From an uncultured Eubacterium sp. (GTDB lineage: Bacteria; Bacillota_A; Clostridia; Lachnospirales; Lachnospiraceae), in assembly GCA_948468465.1 (NCBI GenBank), contig CAOKJJ010000261.1, positions 1 to 5,207 of the forward strand: DNA of 5,207 nt. The letters run 5' to 3'. Made by a program: the position numbers and the translations under genes. Of the stretch, positions 1 through 5,207 are shown one piece after another. The notes under the pieces are model-generated. The model saw only the letters and a program-made list of their open reading frames with translations. It was not told the origin of the DNA and did not search any database. Positions within the stretch are counted from its first letter, which is position 1. Every line of letters starts with the position of its first letter.

Positions 1-1
1 G

Positions 2-634
2 GACTTCCTTGGTTCTTCCTGTATCTATCCGCGCATGGCGCCACAGCCAATCCGTGAAAGCAGCCTGTTAACGGGGGAGCTTGAAAAGACAAACGAAGCC
101 TATGCGCTTGCCAAGATCTCGGGATTAAAGTACTGTGAATTCCTGAACAGGCAGTATGGAACGGACTATATTTCCGTTATGCCGGCAAACCTGTATGGGC
201 CAAATGATAATTACCATCCGGTGCACAGCCATGTGCTGCCTGCACTGATCCGGCGTTTTCATGAGGCGAAGCAGGCAGGAGAGCCTTATGTAGTCTGCTG
301 GGGAGACGGCAGTCCGCTGCGGGAATTTTTGTATGTGGATGATCTGGCGCGGCTGTGTGTGTTTTTAATGGAGCATTATTCCGGGAATGAAACTGTCAAC
401 GCCGGTACCGGGGAGGAAATCAGCATTAAAGAGCTGGCGGAGCTGACAGCCGGAGCGGTAGGTTATGAAGGAGAAATCCGCTGGGATACGTCAAAACCGA
501 ATGGGACACCGCGCAAGCTGCTGGATATCAGTAAGGCAAAGCAGCTGGGATGGACGTATCAGACGGATCTTGTAACAGGCATCCGGCTGGCTTATCAGGA
601 TTTCCTGCAAAATCCGCTGCGGGCAGAGAGGTAA
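2..634 (+). CDS. fcl: GDP-L-fucose synthase (GDP-4-keto-6-deoxy-D-mannose 3,5-epimerase/4-reductase), 5'-truncated by window edge
   Basis: Cytosolic NADPH-dependent enzyme that epimerises GDP-4-keto-6-deoxy-D-mannose at C3 and C5 and reduces C4 to give GDP-L-fucose. The frame is open from base 2, so the first visible ATG (35) is internal; 210 residues are visible and roughly the first 100, including the Rossmann glycine motif, lie outside. Family landmarks are all present. The GSSCIYP motif (residues 4-10 of the fragment) carries the catalytic Ser and Cys. Tyr34 and Lys38 form the YxxxK pair in YALAK. His77 and Arg85 sit in the [10 protein letters not shown] stretch. They match Ser107, Cys109, Tyr136, Lys140, His179 and Arg187 of the E. 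coli enzyme with one constant offset of 102. The substrate-binding stretch [10 protein letters not shown] and the C-terminal [12 protein letters not shown] are intact. The stop is two bases before the rmd-like gene, so the two are very likely co-transcribed. Gmd, which makes its substrate, is encoded downstream. Confidence 0.94.
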   Translation, partial: DFLGSSCIYPRMAPQPIRESSLLTGELEKTNEAYALAKISGLKYCEFLNRQYGTDYISVMPANLYGPNDNYHPVHSHVLPALIRRFHEAKQAGEPYVVCWGDGSPLREFLYVDDLARLCVFLMEHYSGNETVNAGTGEEISIKELAELTAGAVGYEGEIRWDTSKPNGTPRKLLDISKAKQLGWTYQTDLVTGIRLAYQDFLQNPLRAER

Positions 635-636
635 AT

Positions 637-1584
637 ATGGAAAAGGCATTGATCATTGGCGCGGCAGGATTTGCCGGCGGCTATCTGGCCAGGGAGTTAT
701 GGGCAGGCCGGGGGATGGAAGTACACGTGTCAAAACTGCCGCAGGAGCAGCTGTGTATGGATTATGCGCAGGTGCATGACCTGAATATTTTACAGAAAGA
801 AGAAATTGCCAGCCTGCTCTATGAGATACGTCCGGATTATATTTTTCATCTTGCGGCACAAAGTTCCGTCAGCGTCTCATGGAAGAATCCGGGGCTTACG
901 GTGGATGTGAATGTTAAGGGCTGTATCCATGTTCTGGATGCGGTGCGGGAATTGTTTTACAAGCCCCGGATTCTGCTGGTCGGTTCCGGGGAAGAATACG
1001 GGCGGATCCGGGCGGAAGAAGTGCCGGTTACGGAGGAAAATTATCTGCGTCCGGGCAATATTTATGCGGCTACAAAGGCCTGCCAGAATATGGTCGGCAA
1101 TATTTATGCACAGGCTTATGATATGGATCTGATGATGGTGCGTTCTTTTAACCATATCGGGCCGGGCCAGGCGCCGGTTTTTGTAGTATCGGATTTCTGC
1201 AGGCAGGTTGCGCAGATTGAAGCAGGATTAAAGGAACCTGTGATGTATGTCGGCAATCTGGCGGCCAGGCGTGACTTTACGGATGTGCGGGATGTGGTAC
1301 GGGCGTATGCCCTGCTGATGCGGGAAGGAAAGCCCGGGGAGACTTATAATGTAGGCAGCGGGCATGCTCATGCCATACGGGAAGTGCTGGAGCTGATTTT
1401 ATCACTGACAGCGGCGGACATTCGGATTGAGACGGATCCCAATAAGATCCGGCCGGTGGATGTACCGGTGATCGAAGCGGATATTACAAAACTGTATCAG
1501 ACAGCCGGATGGAGGCCGCTGATACCGCTTGTGCAGACATTGCAGGAGACGCTGGAAGACTGGAGGGCGAGGATAGAAAGATGA
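637..1584 (+). CDS. rmd: GDP-6-deoxy-D-mannose reductase-like enzyme (extended SDR family)
   Basis: A 315-residue NAD(P)-dependent extended short-chain dehydrogenase that probably reduces C4 of GDP-4-keto-6-deoxy-D-mannose to GDP-D-rhamnose in the cytosol. Seen: N-terminal nucleotide-binding motif GAAGFAG (residues 8-14), HLAAQSSV (71-78), catalytic Ser117 and Glu119 in GSGEEYG, Tyr143 and Lys147 in YAATK, and RSFNHIGPGQ followed by FVVSDFCRQVAQIE (169-194), which is typical of Rmd proteins rather than of Gmd or Fcl. ARRDFTDVRDVV (210-221) is the usual C-terminal substrate-domain motif. The start at 637 is chosen because an AGAGG ribosome site ends 5 nt before it and it aligns with the family N-terminus; the reading frame extends further upstream only as an overlap with fcl. 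It lies 2 nt after fcl and overlaps the next gene by 4 nt. The C4 stereochemistry cannot be read from sequence, so GDP-6-deoxy-D-talose is an alternative product. Confidence 0.82.
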   Translation: MEKALIIGAAGFAGGYLARELWAGRGMEVHVSKLPQEQLCMDYAQVHDLNILQKEEIASLLYEIRPDYIFHLAAQSSVSVSWKNPGLTVDVNVKGCIHVLDAVRELFYKPRILLVGSGEEYGRIRAEEVPVTEENYLRPGNIYAATKACQNMVGNIYAQAYDMDLMMVRSFNHIGPGQAPVFVVSDFCRQVAQIEAGLKEPVMYVGNLAARRDFTDVRDVVRAYALLMREGKPGETYNVGSGHAHAIREVLELILSLTAADIRIETDPNKIRPVDVPVIEADITKLYQTAGWRPLIPLVQTLQETLEDWRARIER

Positions 1585-2441
1585 CAGAAAAGAACATGCA
1601 GGGGATTTTTGCATCGGAGGGTGTAACGAGATCTGACCGGATTCTGCATACACCGGGGAGTTTTGCCAGAAAGCACCTGCTGTATGTACAGGAAGCGGGA
1701 ACGCTGGAGAGCCTTACGCCCCATATATGCAGGCGGAAAGATCTGGACTCCTATCTGATTTTTGAAGTCTTGGCAGGAAAAGGGAGCATTACCTATGAGG
1801 GCAGAAGCTATGAGCTGCACCAGGGAGAATATATCTGGATAGACTGCCGGAGGGAATTTGCGCATATCAGCAGCAGGGAAATGCCGTGGAAACTGGTGTG
1901 GGTGCACTTTAATGGCAGCTGCGCAGGGGAATTTTACAGTCTGTTTAGAAAGCGGCATGATTCGCCGGTATTTCTCCCAGCGGATACCTGTAAAGTACGG
2001 CAGATTCTGGAGCAGATGCCGGATGCCGTAAGAGAAAACGTCTCAGAACTGGAAGTGCACAGCCTGCTGACGCAGCTGATTGCCGCATGTATGGCTGCAG
2101 CCGGCGAGAAGGATGGGATCCGGGATGTCAGAACATATCTGAATGCGAATTTTAAAGAAAGTGGTCTGGAACAGCTGCTGGAACAGCGGTTTGGCATTTC
2201 CGGACAGAAGCTGGAGGAGATGTTCCTGGAGAGTTTTGGGATCGGACTGCGGGATTATATTTTAAGCAGGAGGTTTAATGCGGCTAAGGAGCAGCTGCGC
2301 TTTACGATACTGCCGGTCGCGGAAGTAGTCAGGGAATCCGGAATCGGAGATGAGGATTTGTTTTATCGGTTATTCCGGGAGCATGAAAATATGAGCCCAC
2401 AGGAATATCGGCAAAAGTGGGCGCAATGGATGAAAGATTAA
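1581..2441 (+). CDS. AraC-family transcriptional regulator with N-terminal cupin sensor
   Basis: A 286-residue two-domain DNA-binding regulator. Residues about 45-112 form an AraC-type cupin ligand domain: alternating strands with SYLIFEVLAGKGSITYEG, then LHQGEYIWID and PWKLVWVHFNG, typical of AraC proteins that sense sugars or related small molecules. Residues about 180-280 are the double helix-turn-helix domain. The second motif is clear (AAKEQLR..ILPVAEVVRESGIGDEDLFYRLFREHENMSPQEYR with gaps), while the first (SGLEQLLEQRFGISGQKLEEMF) is divergent from the family pattern. The start at 1581 forms an ATGA overlap with the rmd-like stop and has a GAGG ribosome site about 10 nt upstream, so translation is probably coupled; a longer in-frame extension to 1509 would only run inside rmd. 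It sits inside a GDP-sugar operon, so it may control that operon or a linked glycan locus. Its ligand and targets are unknown. Confidence 0.87.
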   Translation: MTEKNMQGIFASEGVTRSDRILHTPGSFARKHLLYVQEAGTLESLTPHICRRKDLDSYLIFEVLAGKGSITYEGRSYELHQGEYIWIDCRREFAHISSREMPWKLVWVHFNGSCAGEFYSLFRKRHDSPVFLPADTCKVRQILEQMPDAVRENVSELEVHSLLTQLIAACMAAAGEKDGIRDVRTYLNANFKESGLEQLLEQRFGISGQKLEEMFLESFGIGLRDYILSRRFNAAKEQLRFTILPVAEVVRESGIGDEDLFYRLFREHENMSPQEYRQKWAQWMKD

Positions 2442-2465
2442 TAAGCTGAAGGGGATTTATCTGCT

Positions 2466-3488
2466 ATGAATAAAAAAGCGTTGATTACAGGTGTGACAGG
2501 GCAGGACGGGAGCTATCTGGCGGAGCTGCTGCTGGAAAAAGGGTATGAAGTACATGGTATGGTGCGCCGTTCCTCGACAGAGAAGATGGAGCGTATTGAG
2601 CATCTAAAGGGCTGTCCGCAGTTCAGCCTGCATTATGGTGACCTGGCGGATTCGATGAGCCTGGTAAAGATGATCGGGGAAATAAGGCCGGATGAGATCT
2701 ATAACCTGGCTGCGCAGTCCCATGTTCAGGTGAGCTTTGATGTGCCTGAATATACGGCGGATATCGCAGCGGTTGGCGTGCTGCGGGTACTGGAGGCTGT
2801 CCGTGTCTGCGGGCTTGCAAAAAGCTGCAGGATTTATCAGGCTTCTACGTCAGAGCTGTTTGGAAAAGTGGAAGAGGTTCCGCAGAGTGAAGACACGCCG
2901 TTTCATCCTTACAGTCCGTATGCGGTTGCAAAGCAATACGGGTATTGGATTGTAAAAGAATACCGGGAAGCTTATGGAATGTTCTGCTGCTCCGGCATTT
3001 TATTTAACCATGAATCGGAACGGCGCGGAGAGACGTTCGTAACCAGGAAGATTTCCCTGGCGGCGGCGCGGATTGCACAGGGCAGGCAGAAAAAGCTGTA
3101 CCTTGGAAATCTGTCCTCCCTGCGCGACTGGGGATATGCGAAAGATTATGTGGAGTGTATGTGGCTGATCTTACAGCATGACAAGCCGGAAGATTTTGTG
3201 ATTGCAACGGGGGAGCAGCATTCGGTGCGGGAATTTTGTGAATGTGCATTCCGGGAAGCCGGCATGGAACTGGAATTTTGTGGTGAAGGACTGGAAGAAG
3301 TCGGGATTGACCGGGCAACTGGTGAGGTTGTGATTGAAGTATCACCGGAATTCTACCGTCCGACGGATGTCGTGAACCTTCTGGGGGATCCTGGGAAGGC
3401 GAAGAAAGAGCTGGGCTGGAATCCTACGAAGACAAGTTTCCGGGAGCTGGTCAGGATTATGGTGAGGCATGATATGAATGGGAATTAA
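2466..3488 (+). CDS. gmd: GDP-mannose 4,6-dehydratase
   Basis: A 340-residue NADP(H)-dependent enzyme that converts GDP-D-mannose to GDP-4-keto-6-deoxy-D-mannose, the shared precursor of GDP-L-fucose and GDP-D-rhamnose. Seen: glycine motif [12 protein letters not shown] (9-20), the NADP-binding Arg pair in MVRRSS (32-37), [12 protein letters not shown] (80-91), catalytic Thr128 and Glu130 in STSELFG, Tyr152 and Lys156 in [11 protein letters not shown], the diagnostic [16 protein letters not shown] (180-195), and [18 protein letters not shown] (213-230). No active-site residue is missing. Length is in the normal range, slightly shorter than the E. coli enzyme. The ATG at 2466 is preceded by AAGGGGA with about 10 nt spacing. 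It follows the AraC gene by 24 nt with no terminator between, so it is the last gene of the operon. Gmd lies downstream of the two enzymes that use its product. Confidence 0.97.
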   Translation: MNKKALITGVTGQDGSYLAELLLEKGYEVHGMVRRSSTEKMERIEHLKGCPQFSLHYGDLADSMSLVKMIGEIRPDEIYNLAAQSHVQVSFDVPEYTADIAAVGVLRVLEAVRVCGLAKSCRIYQASTSELFGKVEEVPQSEDTPFHPYSPYAVAKQYGYWIVKEYREAYGMFCCSGILFNHESERRGETFVTRKISLAAARIAQGRQKKLYLGNLSSLRDWGYAKDYVECMWLILQHDKPEDFVIATGEQHSVREFCECAFREAGMELEFCGEGLEEVGIDRATGEVVIEVSPEFYRPTDVVNLLGDPGKAKKELGWNPTKTSFRELVRIMVRHDMNGN

Positions 3489-3648
3489 GATTAAGGAAGG
3501 AAATTGATATCCCGCAACTGTAAGCACCAGTAACGGATGATTCCGGCAGACGCGAAAAGTTCCTGGAAAGTCCGTTCCATTGGTTGGGAGTATGCTGCAT
3601 CACAGAGTCTGTTATGAAAGACGATCGATCAGGGAGGAAGGAAGATGA
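3489..3648. other. Non-coding or degraded spacer after gmd
   Basis: I see no convincing gene here on either strand. Open stretches exist in several frames, including minus-strand frames running back into gmd, but none has a ribosome site with a start and none resembles a family I recognise. The stretch contains one imperfect hairpin (3532-3576) and the string CCCGCAACTGTAAGC (3511-3525), which resembles a piece of the cobalamin riboswitch core. It lies between the glycan operon and a transposase scar, so it is probably debris from past insertions and deletions. No T-run terminator follows gmd here. Confidence 0.5.
3532..3576. repeat. Imperfect inverted repeat (possible RNA hairpin)
   Basis: AACGGA (3532-3537) pairs with TCCGTT (3571-3576). 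After a small internal loop, TTCC (3541-3544) pairs with GGAA (3565-3568), and GG (3545-3546) can pair with CC (3562-3563) across one bulged T. The loop is about 15 nt. No T-run follows, so it is not a standard intrinsic terminator. It could stabilise the 3' end of the gmd transcript or be chance. Confidence 0.4.
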
Positions 3649-3805
3649 TCATTTACTGAAAAAACTCTCGATCATATTCAGCCATGATGCATGTGCTGGC
3701 GTAAACACAAATACAAACCTTCCCTCTGACGGCCGCTCTGGTGAGCAGATCAATGCCGGCCAGGGTCCATAATTCCGCTGCATAGCCAGGATCACATGCT
3801 TTCTG
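3649..3805 (-). pseudogene. Remnant of an IS630-family transposase, multiply deleted and frameshifted
   Basis: Reading the minus strand downward from 3805 gives QKACDPGYAAELWT followed directly by LAGIDLLTRAAV (to about 3728). A different minus frame then gives EGRFVFVFTP and FVFTPAHASWLNMIESFFSK (from about 3726), ending at a TGA (3651-3649). From knowledge of IS630-type transposases, GYAAELWT belongs to the N-terminal helix-turn-helix region, LAGIDLLTGEA-like sequence surrounds the first catalytic Asp of the DDE domain, and FVFTP.H.SWLN.IE.FFSK is the C-terminal block carrying the last catalytic acid. In an intact protein of about 340 residues these blocks are far apart; here they are nearly contiguous, so at least two internal deletions and a frameshift have occurred and the enzyme is dead. 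I see no terminal inverted repeats. It lies between the glycan operon and a gene fragment, and probably explains why that gene has no start. Confidence 0.78.
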
Positions 3806-3838
3806 GCAGGCGCAAGGGAGGCACGAGAAAAAGAAAAA

Positions 3839-4114
3839 TTGCAGCGTGAAGAGGCTGTCCGCAGGCGCAGGGAAGAGCGCGAAAAACTGGAAGAGAGGAC
3901 GGAAGAAAACAGAAATGCTGATTCCAGTACAGATACCGTGGAGATCAGTGAGGAAGGTAAAGTATTGCTAAAGGATCACATAGATTCTGGCAGCGTCGGT
4001 TCTGACGAAAGAAAGACGGATGTCGTAAAGGAGCCTGTAATCTATACAAAAACCGGAGAAACGATTCCTTTGGAACAAGAAGCAGGCATAGGAGTAAGTT
4101 TCAAAAAAATTTAA
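3839..4114 (+). CDS. Hypothetical charged, coiled-coil-like protein; probably the 3' part of a truncated gene
   Basis: I do not recognise the family. The 91-residue reading starts at a TTG. Residues 1-25 are extremely rich in Arg, Glu and Lys and look like a long charged helix or coiled coil. Next is a Ser/Asp/Thr-rich linker, then TVEISEEGKVLLKD (33-46), which resembles tail motifs in several uncharacterised Clostridia proteins, and a C-terminal PVIYTKTGETIPLEQ with a short hydrophobic end. It has no signal peptide or membrane segment. The same frame is open upstream to a TAA at 3770-3772 and the charged helix continues upstream of the TTG (AREAREKEK, from about 3815), so the TTG is probably not the native start; the nearest GGGAGG is 17 nt away and no in-frame ATG exists. 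The IS630 scar ends about where the helix begins, so I infer an insertion cut off the 5' half. A strong terminator follows 17 nt after the stop. Expression is doubtful. Confidence 0.45.
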   Translation: MQREEAVRRRREEREKLEERTEENRNADSSTDTVEISEEGKVLLKDHIDSGSVGSDERKTDVVKEPVIYTKTGETIPLEQEAGIGVSFKKI

Positions 4115-4130
4115 TCAGAGGTATCATCTT

Positions 4131-4174
4131 ACGCAAACAGCCGTCCGGCATGAAAACGGGCGGCTGTTTTGCGT
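4131..4174 (+). terminator. Strong intrinsic (rho-independent) terminator
   Basis: ACAGCCGTCC (4137-4146) pairs with GGGCGGCTGT (4158-4167, one G-T pair) around an 11-nt loop and is followed by TTT (4168-4170). The stem extends outward because upstream ACGCAA pairs with downstream TTTTGCGT with one extra T, giving an almost continuous stem of about 16 bp. It ends transcription from the left and isolates the TetR-MFS module. The A-rich left flank could give weak termination from the other direction as well. Confidence 0.9.
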
Positions 4175-4192
4175 GGATAGCCGGAAGGGAGG

Positions 4193-4219
4193 CGAAAAAA
4201 GAGTAACAAGTTTTTTTCG
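4193..4219. repeat. A-tract/T-tract inverted repeat
   Basis: CGAAAAAA (4193-4200) and TTTTTTCG (4212-4219) are perfect inverted copies separated by 11 nt. This lies 38-64 bases upstream of the tetR -35 box. It could be intrinsically bent DNA or an UP-like element, or a weak leftover hairpin. Its function is unproven. Confidence 0.35.
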
Positions 4220-4256
4220 GAAAGTTGAAAATTGGGTGAGAGTATTGCGGTATGGA

Positions 4257-4285
4257 TTGACAAATGGATGGCTTTTATTTATAAT
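4257..4285 (+). promoter_or_regulatory. Consensus sigma-A promoter for the TetR-MFS module
   Basis: TTGACA (4257-4262), a 17-nt spacer and TATAAT (4280-4285) match the housekeeping promoter consensus at all twelve positions. Transcription would start near 4291-4293, leaving a leader of about 50 nt before the tetR start. So strong a promoter ahead of a repressor gene suggests it is normally held down by an operator, and repeats overlap the -10 box. Confidence 0.9.
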
Positions 4286-4330
4286 ATGCGTTATATATAG
4301 CGTTAGTTATGTATAGTGCATATTATAAAT
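4277..4330. promoter_or_regulatory. 13-bp inverted repeat and internal direct repeat, candidate TetR operator
   Basis: ATTTATAATATGC (4277-4289) and GCATATTATAAAT (4318-4330) are perfect inverted copies separated by 28 nt; the left arm covers the -10 box and the right arm abuts the ribosome site. Between them TTATATATAGCG (4291-4302) and TTATGTATAGTG (4307-4318) form a direct repeat with two mismatches and a 16-nt period. The left arm is upstream of the expected transcript start, so the pair acts as DNA, not as an RNA hairpin. TetR proteins commonly bind such sites over their own promoters; assigning it to the gene just downstream is inference. Confidence 0.6.
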
Positions 4331-4337
4331 GGAGGGG
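4331..4337 (+). promoter_or_regulatory. Ribosome binding site that fixes the tetR start
   Basis: GGAGGGG lies 5 nt before the ATG at 4343. An in-frame GTG at 4316 lies upstream of this site and within the repeat region, so it is not the start. Confidence 0.88.
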
Positions 4338-4342
4338 TAACT

Positions 4343-4918
4343 ATGCCGGCAATCGCGAAAGTCACAAAAGAAATGATTATAGACGCAGCTTTTGAAACTG
4401 TAAAAGAAATGGGAGCAGAAAACATAAACGCCCGGACAGTTTCACAAAAACTCGGCTGTTCCACGCAGCCCGTTTTATATCATTTTAAAACGATTGAAGA
4501 TGTCCGTATTGCGGCACATAAACAAGCAGGCAAATTTCATATTAACTATGTAACAAACATAAGCGGCAAATACGAACGCCCGATGCTGGAAGTGGGTATG
4601 AGACATATTCAATTTGCCATAGAAGAAAAAAATCTTTTTCGCTTTCTGTTTCATTCAAACTATCATACAGGCGTTTCTCTTTCTGAATGGCTTACAGCGG
4701 AAAATTTTGATTCTTTAATTTCTATTTTGAAGAAACAGGCAAAGGCAGACAATCAGCAGGCGTATCGCATATTTTTTCAAATTTATTTGGTAACACATGG
4801 AATCGCCAGTCTGCTTGCTGATAATGCAATGATTTATGATGAAGCATACTGTATAAAAATATTGTCGAATGCCTATTTTGGCGCCATGTCTCTGCTAAAA
4901 GAAGGAAACTTATTATAA
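4343..4918 (+). CDS. TetR/AcrR-family transcriptional regulator
   Basis: A 191-residue one-component repressor, normal for the family. Residues about 8-55 are the TetR DNA-binding domain: helix 1 TKEMIIDAAFETVKEMG, helix 2 from INARTVSQKLG, recognition helix around STQPVLYHF with the typical tyrosine-histidine-phenylalanine end, then KTIEDVRIAAHK. Residues about 80-188 are the variable, mostly helical ligand and dimer domain (FAIEEKNLFRFLFHSNY, FFQIYLVTHGIASLLAD), resembling the WHG-type C-terminal domain of this family. The start at 4343 is supported by GGAGGGG 5 nt upstream. The gene is AT-rich compared with the glycan operon to the left and has its own consensus promoter. It is followed after 57 nt by an MFS exporter gene in the same direction with no terminator between, so it very likely represses itself and that exporter and is released by a transported compound. 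The inducer is unknown. Confidence 0.92.
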   Translation: MPAIAKVTKEMIIDAAFETVKEMGAENINARTVSQKLGCSTQPVLYHFKTIEDVRIAAHKQAGKFHINYVTNISGKYERPMLEVGMRHIQFAIEEKNLFRFLFHSNYHTGVSLSEWLTAENFDSLISILKKQAKADNQQAYRIFFQIYLVTHGIASLLADNAMIYDEAYCIKILSNAYFGAMSLLKEGNLL

Positions 4919-4927
4919 AAAACAACG

Positions 4928-4937
4928 CAAATATTTG
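4928..4937. repeat. Short perfect palindrome in the tetR-MFS gap
   Basis: CAAATATTTG is a 10-bp perfect palindrome 27 nt ahead of the MFS ribosome site. It could be a secondary regulator site, but a 10-bp AT-rich palindrome is also easily found by chance. No clear promoter is visible around it. Confidence 0.25.
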
Positions 4938-4975
4938 TTCAGTAAGGAAAGTAAAATCAAATCGGAGGTACTAAT

Positions 4976-5207
4976 ATGAACAAACTTTTTAAACGCGATT
5001 TTACAATGGTTGTGATCGGTCAGATCATCTCGCTTTTCGGCAACGCCATACTGCGCTTTGCTTTGCCCCTTTACCTGCTTCGCGAGACGGACTCCGCGTC
5101 TTTGTTCGGCGCGGTAACCGCCTGCTCATTTATCCCAATGGTGATTTTTTCGCTCTTTGGGGGAGTGATTGCCGACAGAAAAAACAAACGGAATATTATG
5201 GTGGCGC
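4976..5207 (+). CDS. Major facilitator superfamily exporter, N-terminal part (3' end beyond window)
   Basis: Only the first 77 codons are present. The protein begins MNKLFKRDF, then two hydrophobic segments: about residues 11-34 (MVVIGQIISLFGNAILRFAL and onward, first membrane helix) and about 43-65 (second helix). Between helix 2 and the next helix is the MFS signature loop GGVIADRKNKR (62-72), matching the GxxxDRxxRR motif A with Asp67 and Arg68. The N-terminal style (GQxxSxFGxxxxxxALPLYL) resembles drug/proton antiporters of the macrolide-efflux-like MFS branch. The start has GGAGG 7 nt upstream (4964-4968). A TetR-family gene lies just upstream on the same strand, so I infer proton-driven efflux of a toxic compound under that repressor. 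The substrate cannot be told from this fragment. Confidence 0.92.
   Translation, partial: MNKLFKRDFTMVVIGQIISLFGNAILRFALPLYLLRETDSASLFGAVTACSFIPMVIFSLFGGVIADRKNKRNIMVA

Noticed and set aside
1497..1958. 153-codon minus-strand open frame across rmd and the AraC gene
   Set aside because: It lies antisense to two well-supported genes and its translation is low-complexity Pro/Ser/His/Cys-rich, as expected of a shadow frame.
3342..3527. Minus-strand open frame overlapping the end of gmd
   Set aside because: It is the antisense shadow of gmd coding sequence running into the spacer, with no domain and no ribosome site.
3545..3575. GACGC and GAAAA strings suggesting a cyclic-di-GMP riboswitch
   Set aside because: Only short pieces match; the paired stems and tetraloop receptor of that class cannot be drawn, and no suitable downstream gene exists.
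3532..3576. Hairpin after gmd as the operon's intrinsic terminator
   Set aside because: The stem is interrupted and no T-run follows. The first convincing terminator downstream is at 4131-4174.
3584..3772. Plus-strand open frame of 62 codons in the same frame as the charged-helix fragment, separated by one TAA
   Set aside because: It has no usable ribosome site, its protein has no recognisable features, and most of it is antisense to the IS630 blocks. Being in frame with the next fragment appears to be coincidence, so I did not call a single gene broken by one stop.
4316..4342. Upstream GTG start for the TetR protein, adding 9 residues
   Set aside because: The ribosome site GGAGGGG lies after this GTG and perfectly positions the ATG at 4343; the extra residues would be encoded by the operator repeat and ribosome site.

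Overview
The window looks like chromosomal DNA of a Gram-positive, low-to-mid GC Clostridia, probably a Lachnospiraceae-type anaerobe. That assignment is an inference from strong GGAGG-type ribosome sites, the protein sequence style, an AraC regulator with a cupin sensor domain, and a TetR-MFS cassette. No rRNA, tRNA or CRISPR array is visible.

Region 1 (2-3488, + strand) is a tightly packed nucleotide-sugar operon. It starts inside fcl (GDP-L-fucose synthase, N-terminus outside the window). It continues with an rmd-like GDP-6-deoxy-D-mannose reductase two bases later, then an AraC-family regulator that overlaps rmd by 4 nt (ATGA), and ends with gmd (GDP-mannose 4,6-dehydratase). Gmd makes GDP-4-keto-6-deoxy-D-mannose. 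Fcl can turn this into GDP-L-fucose and the Rmd-like enzyme into GDP-D-rhamnose, so both branches from one intermediate are encoded together with a possible sugar- or envelope-responsive regulator. The products would feed a capsule, exopolysaccharide or glycoprotein glycan. No glycosyltransferase is in view.

Region 2 (3489-4130) is a scar zone. It holds about 160 bases with no recognisable gene, containing one imperfect hairpin and a short cobalamin-riboswitch-like string. Next comes, on the minus strand, a heavily deleted and frameshifted remnant of an IS630-family transposase (3649-3805) that is easy to miss because no single frame covers it. After it comes the probable 3' fragment of a gene for a charged, coiled-coil-like protein with no proper start (3839-4114). 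A strong hairpin terminator at 4131-4174 closes the region.

Region 3 (4175-5207, + strand) begins a separate and visibly AT-richer module: a consensus sigma-A promoter (TTGACA, 17 nt, TATAAT), a 13-bp inverted repeat overlapping the -10 box that is a good operator candidate, a TetR-family repressor gene, and the first 77 codons of a major facilitator superfamily exporter. This is the usual layout of a self-regulated efflux pair.

I did not find a clearly new biological system. The items most worth a second look are the hidden IS630 scar, the regulator embedded in a two-branch GDP-deoxysugar operon, and the nested repeats in the tetR promoter.
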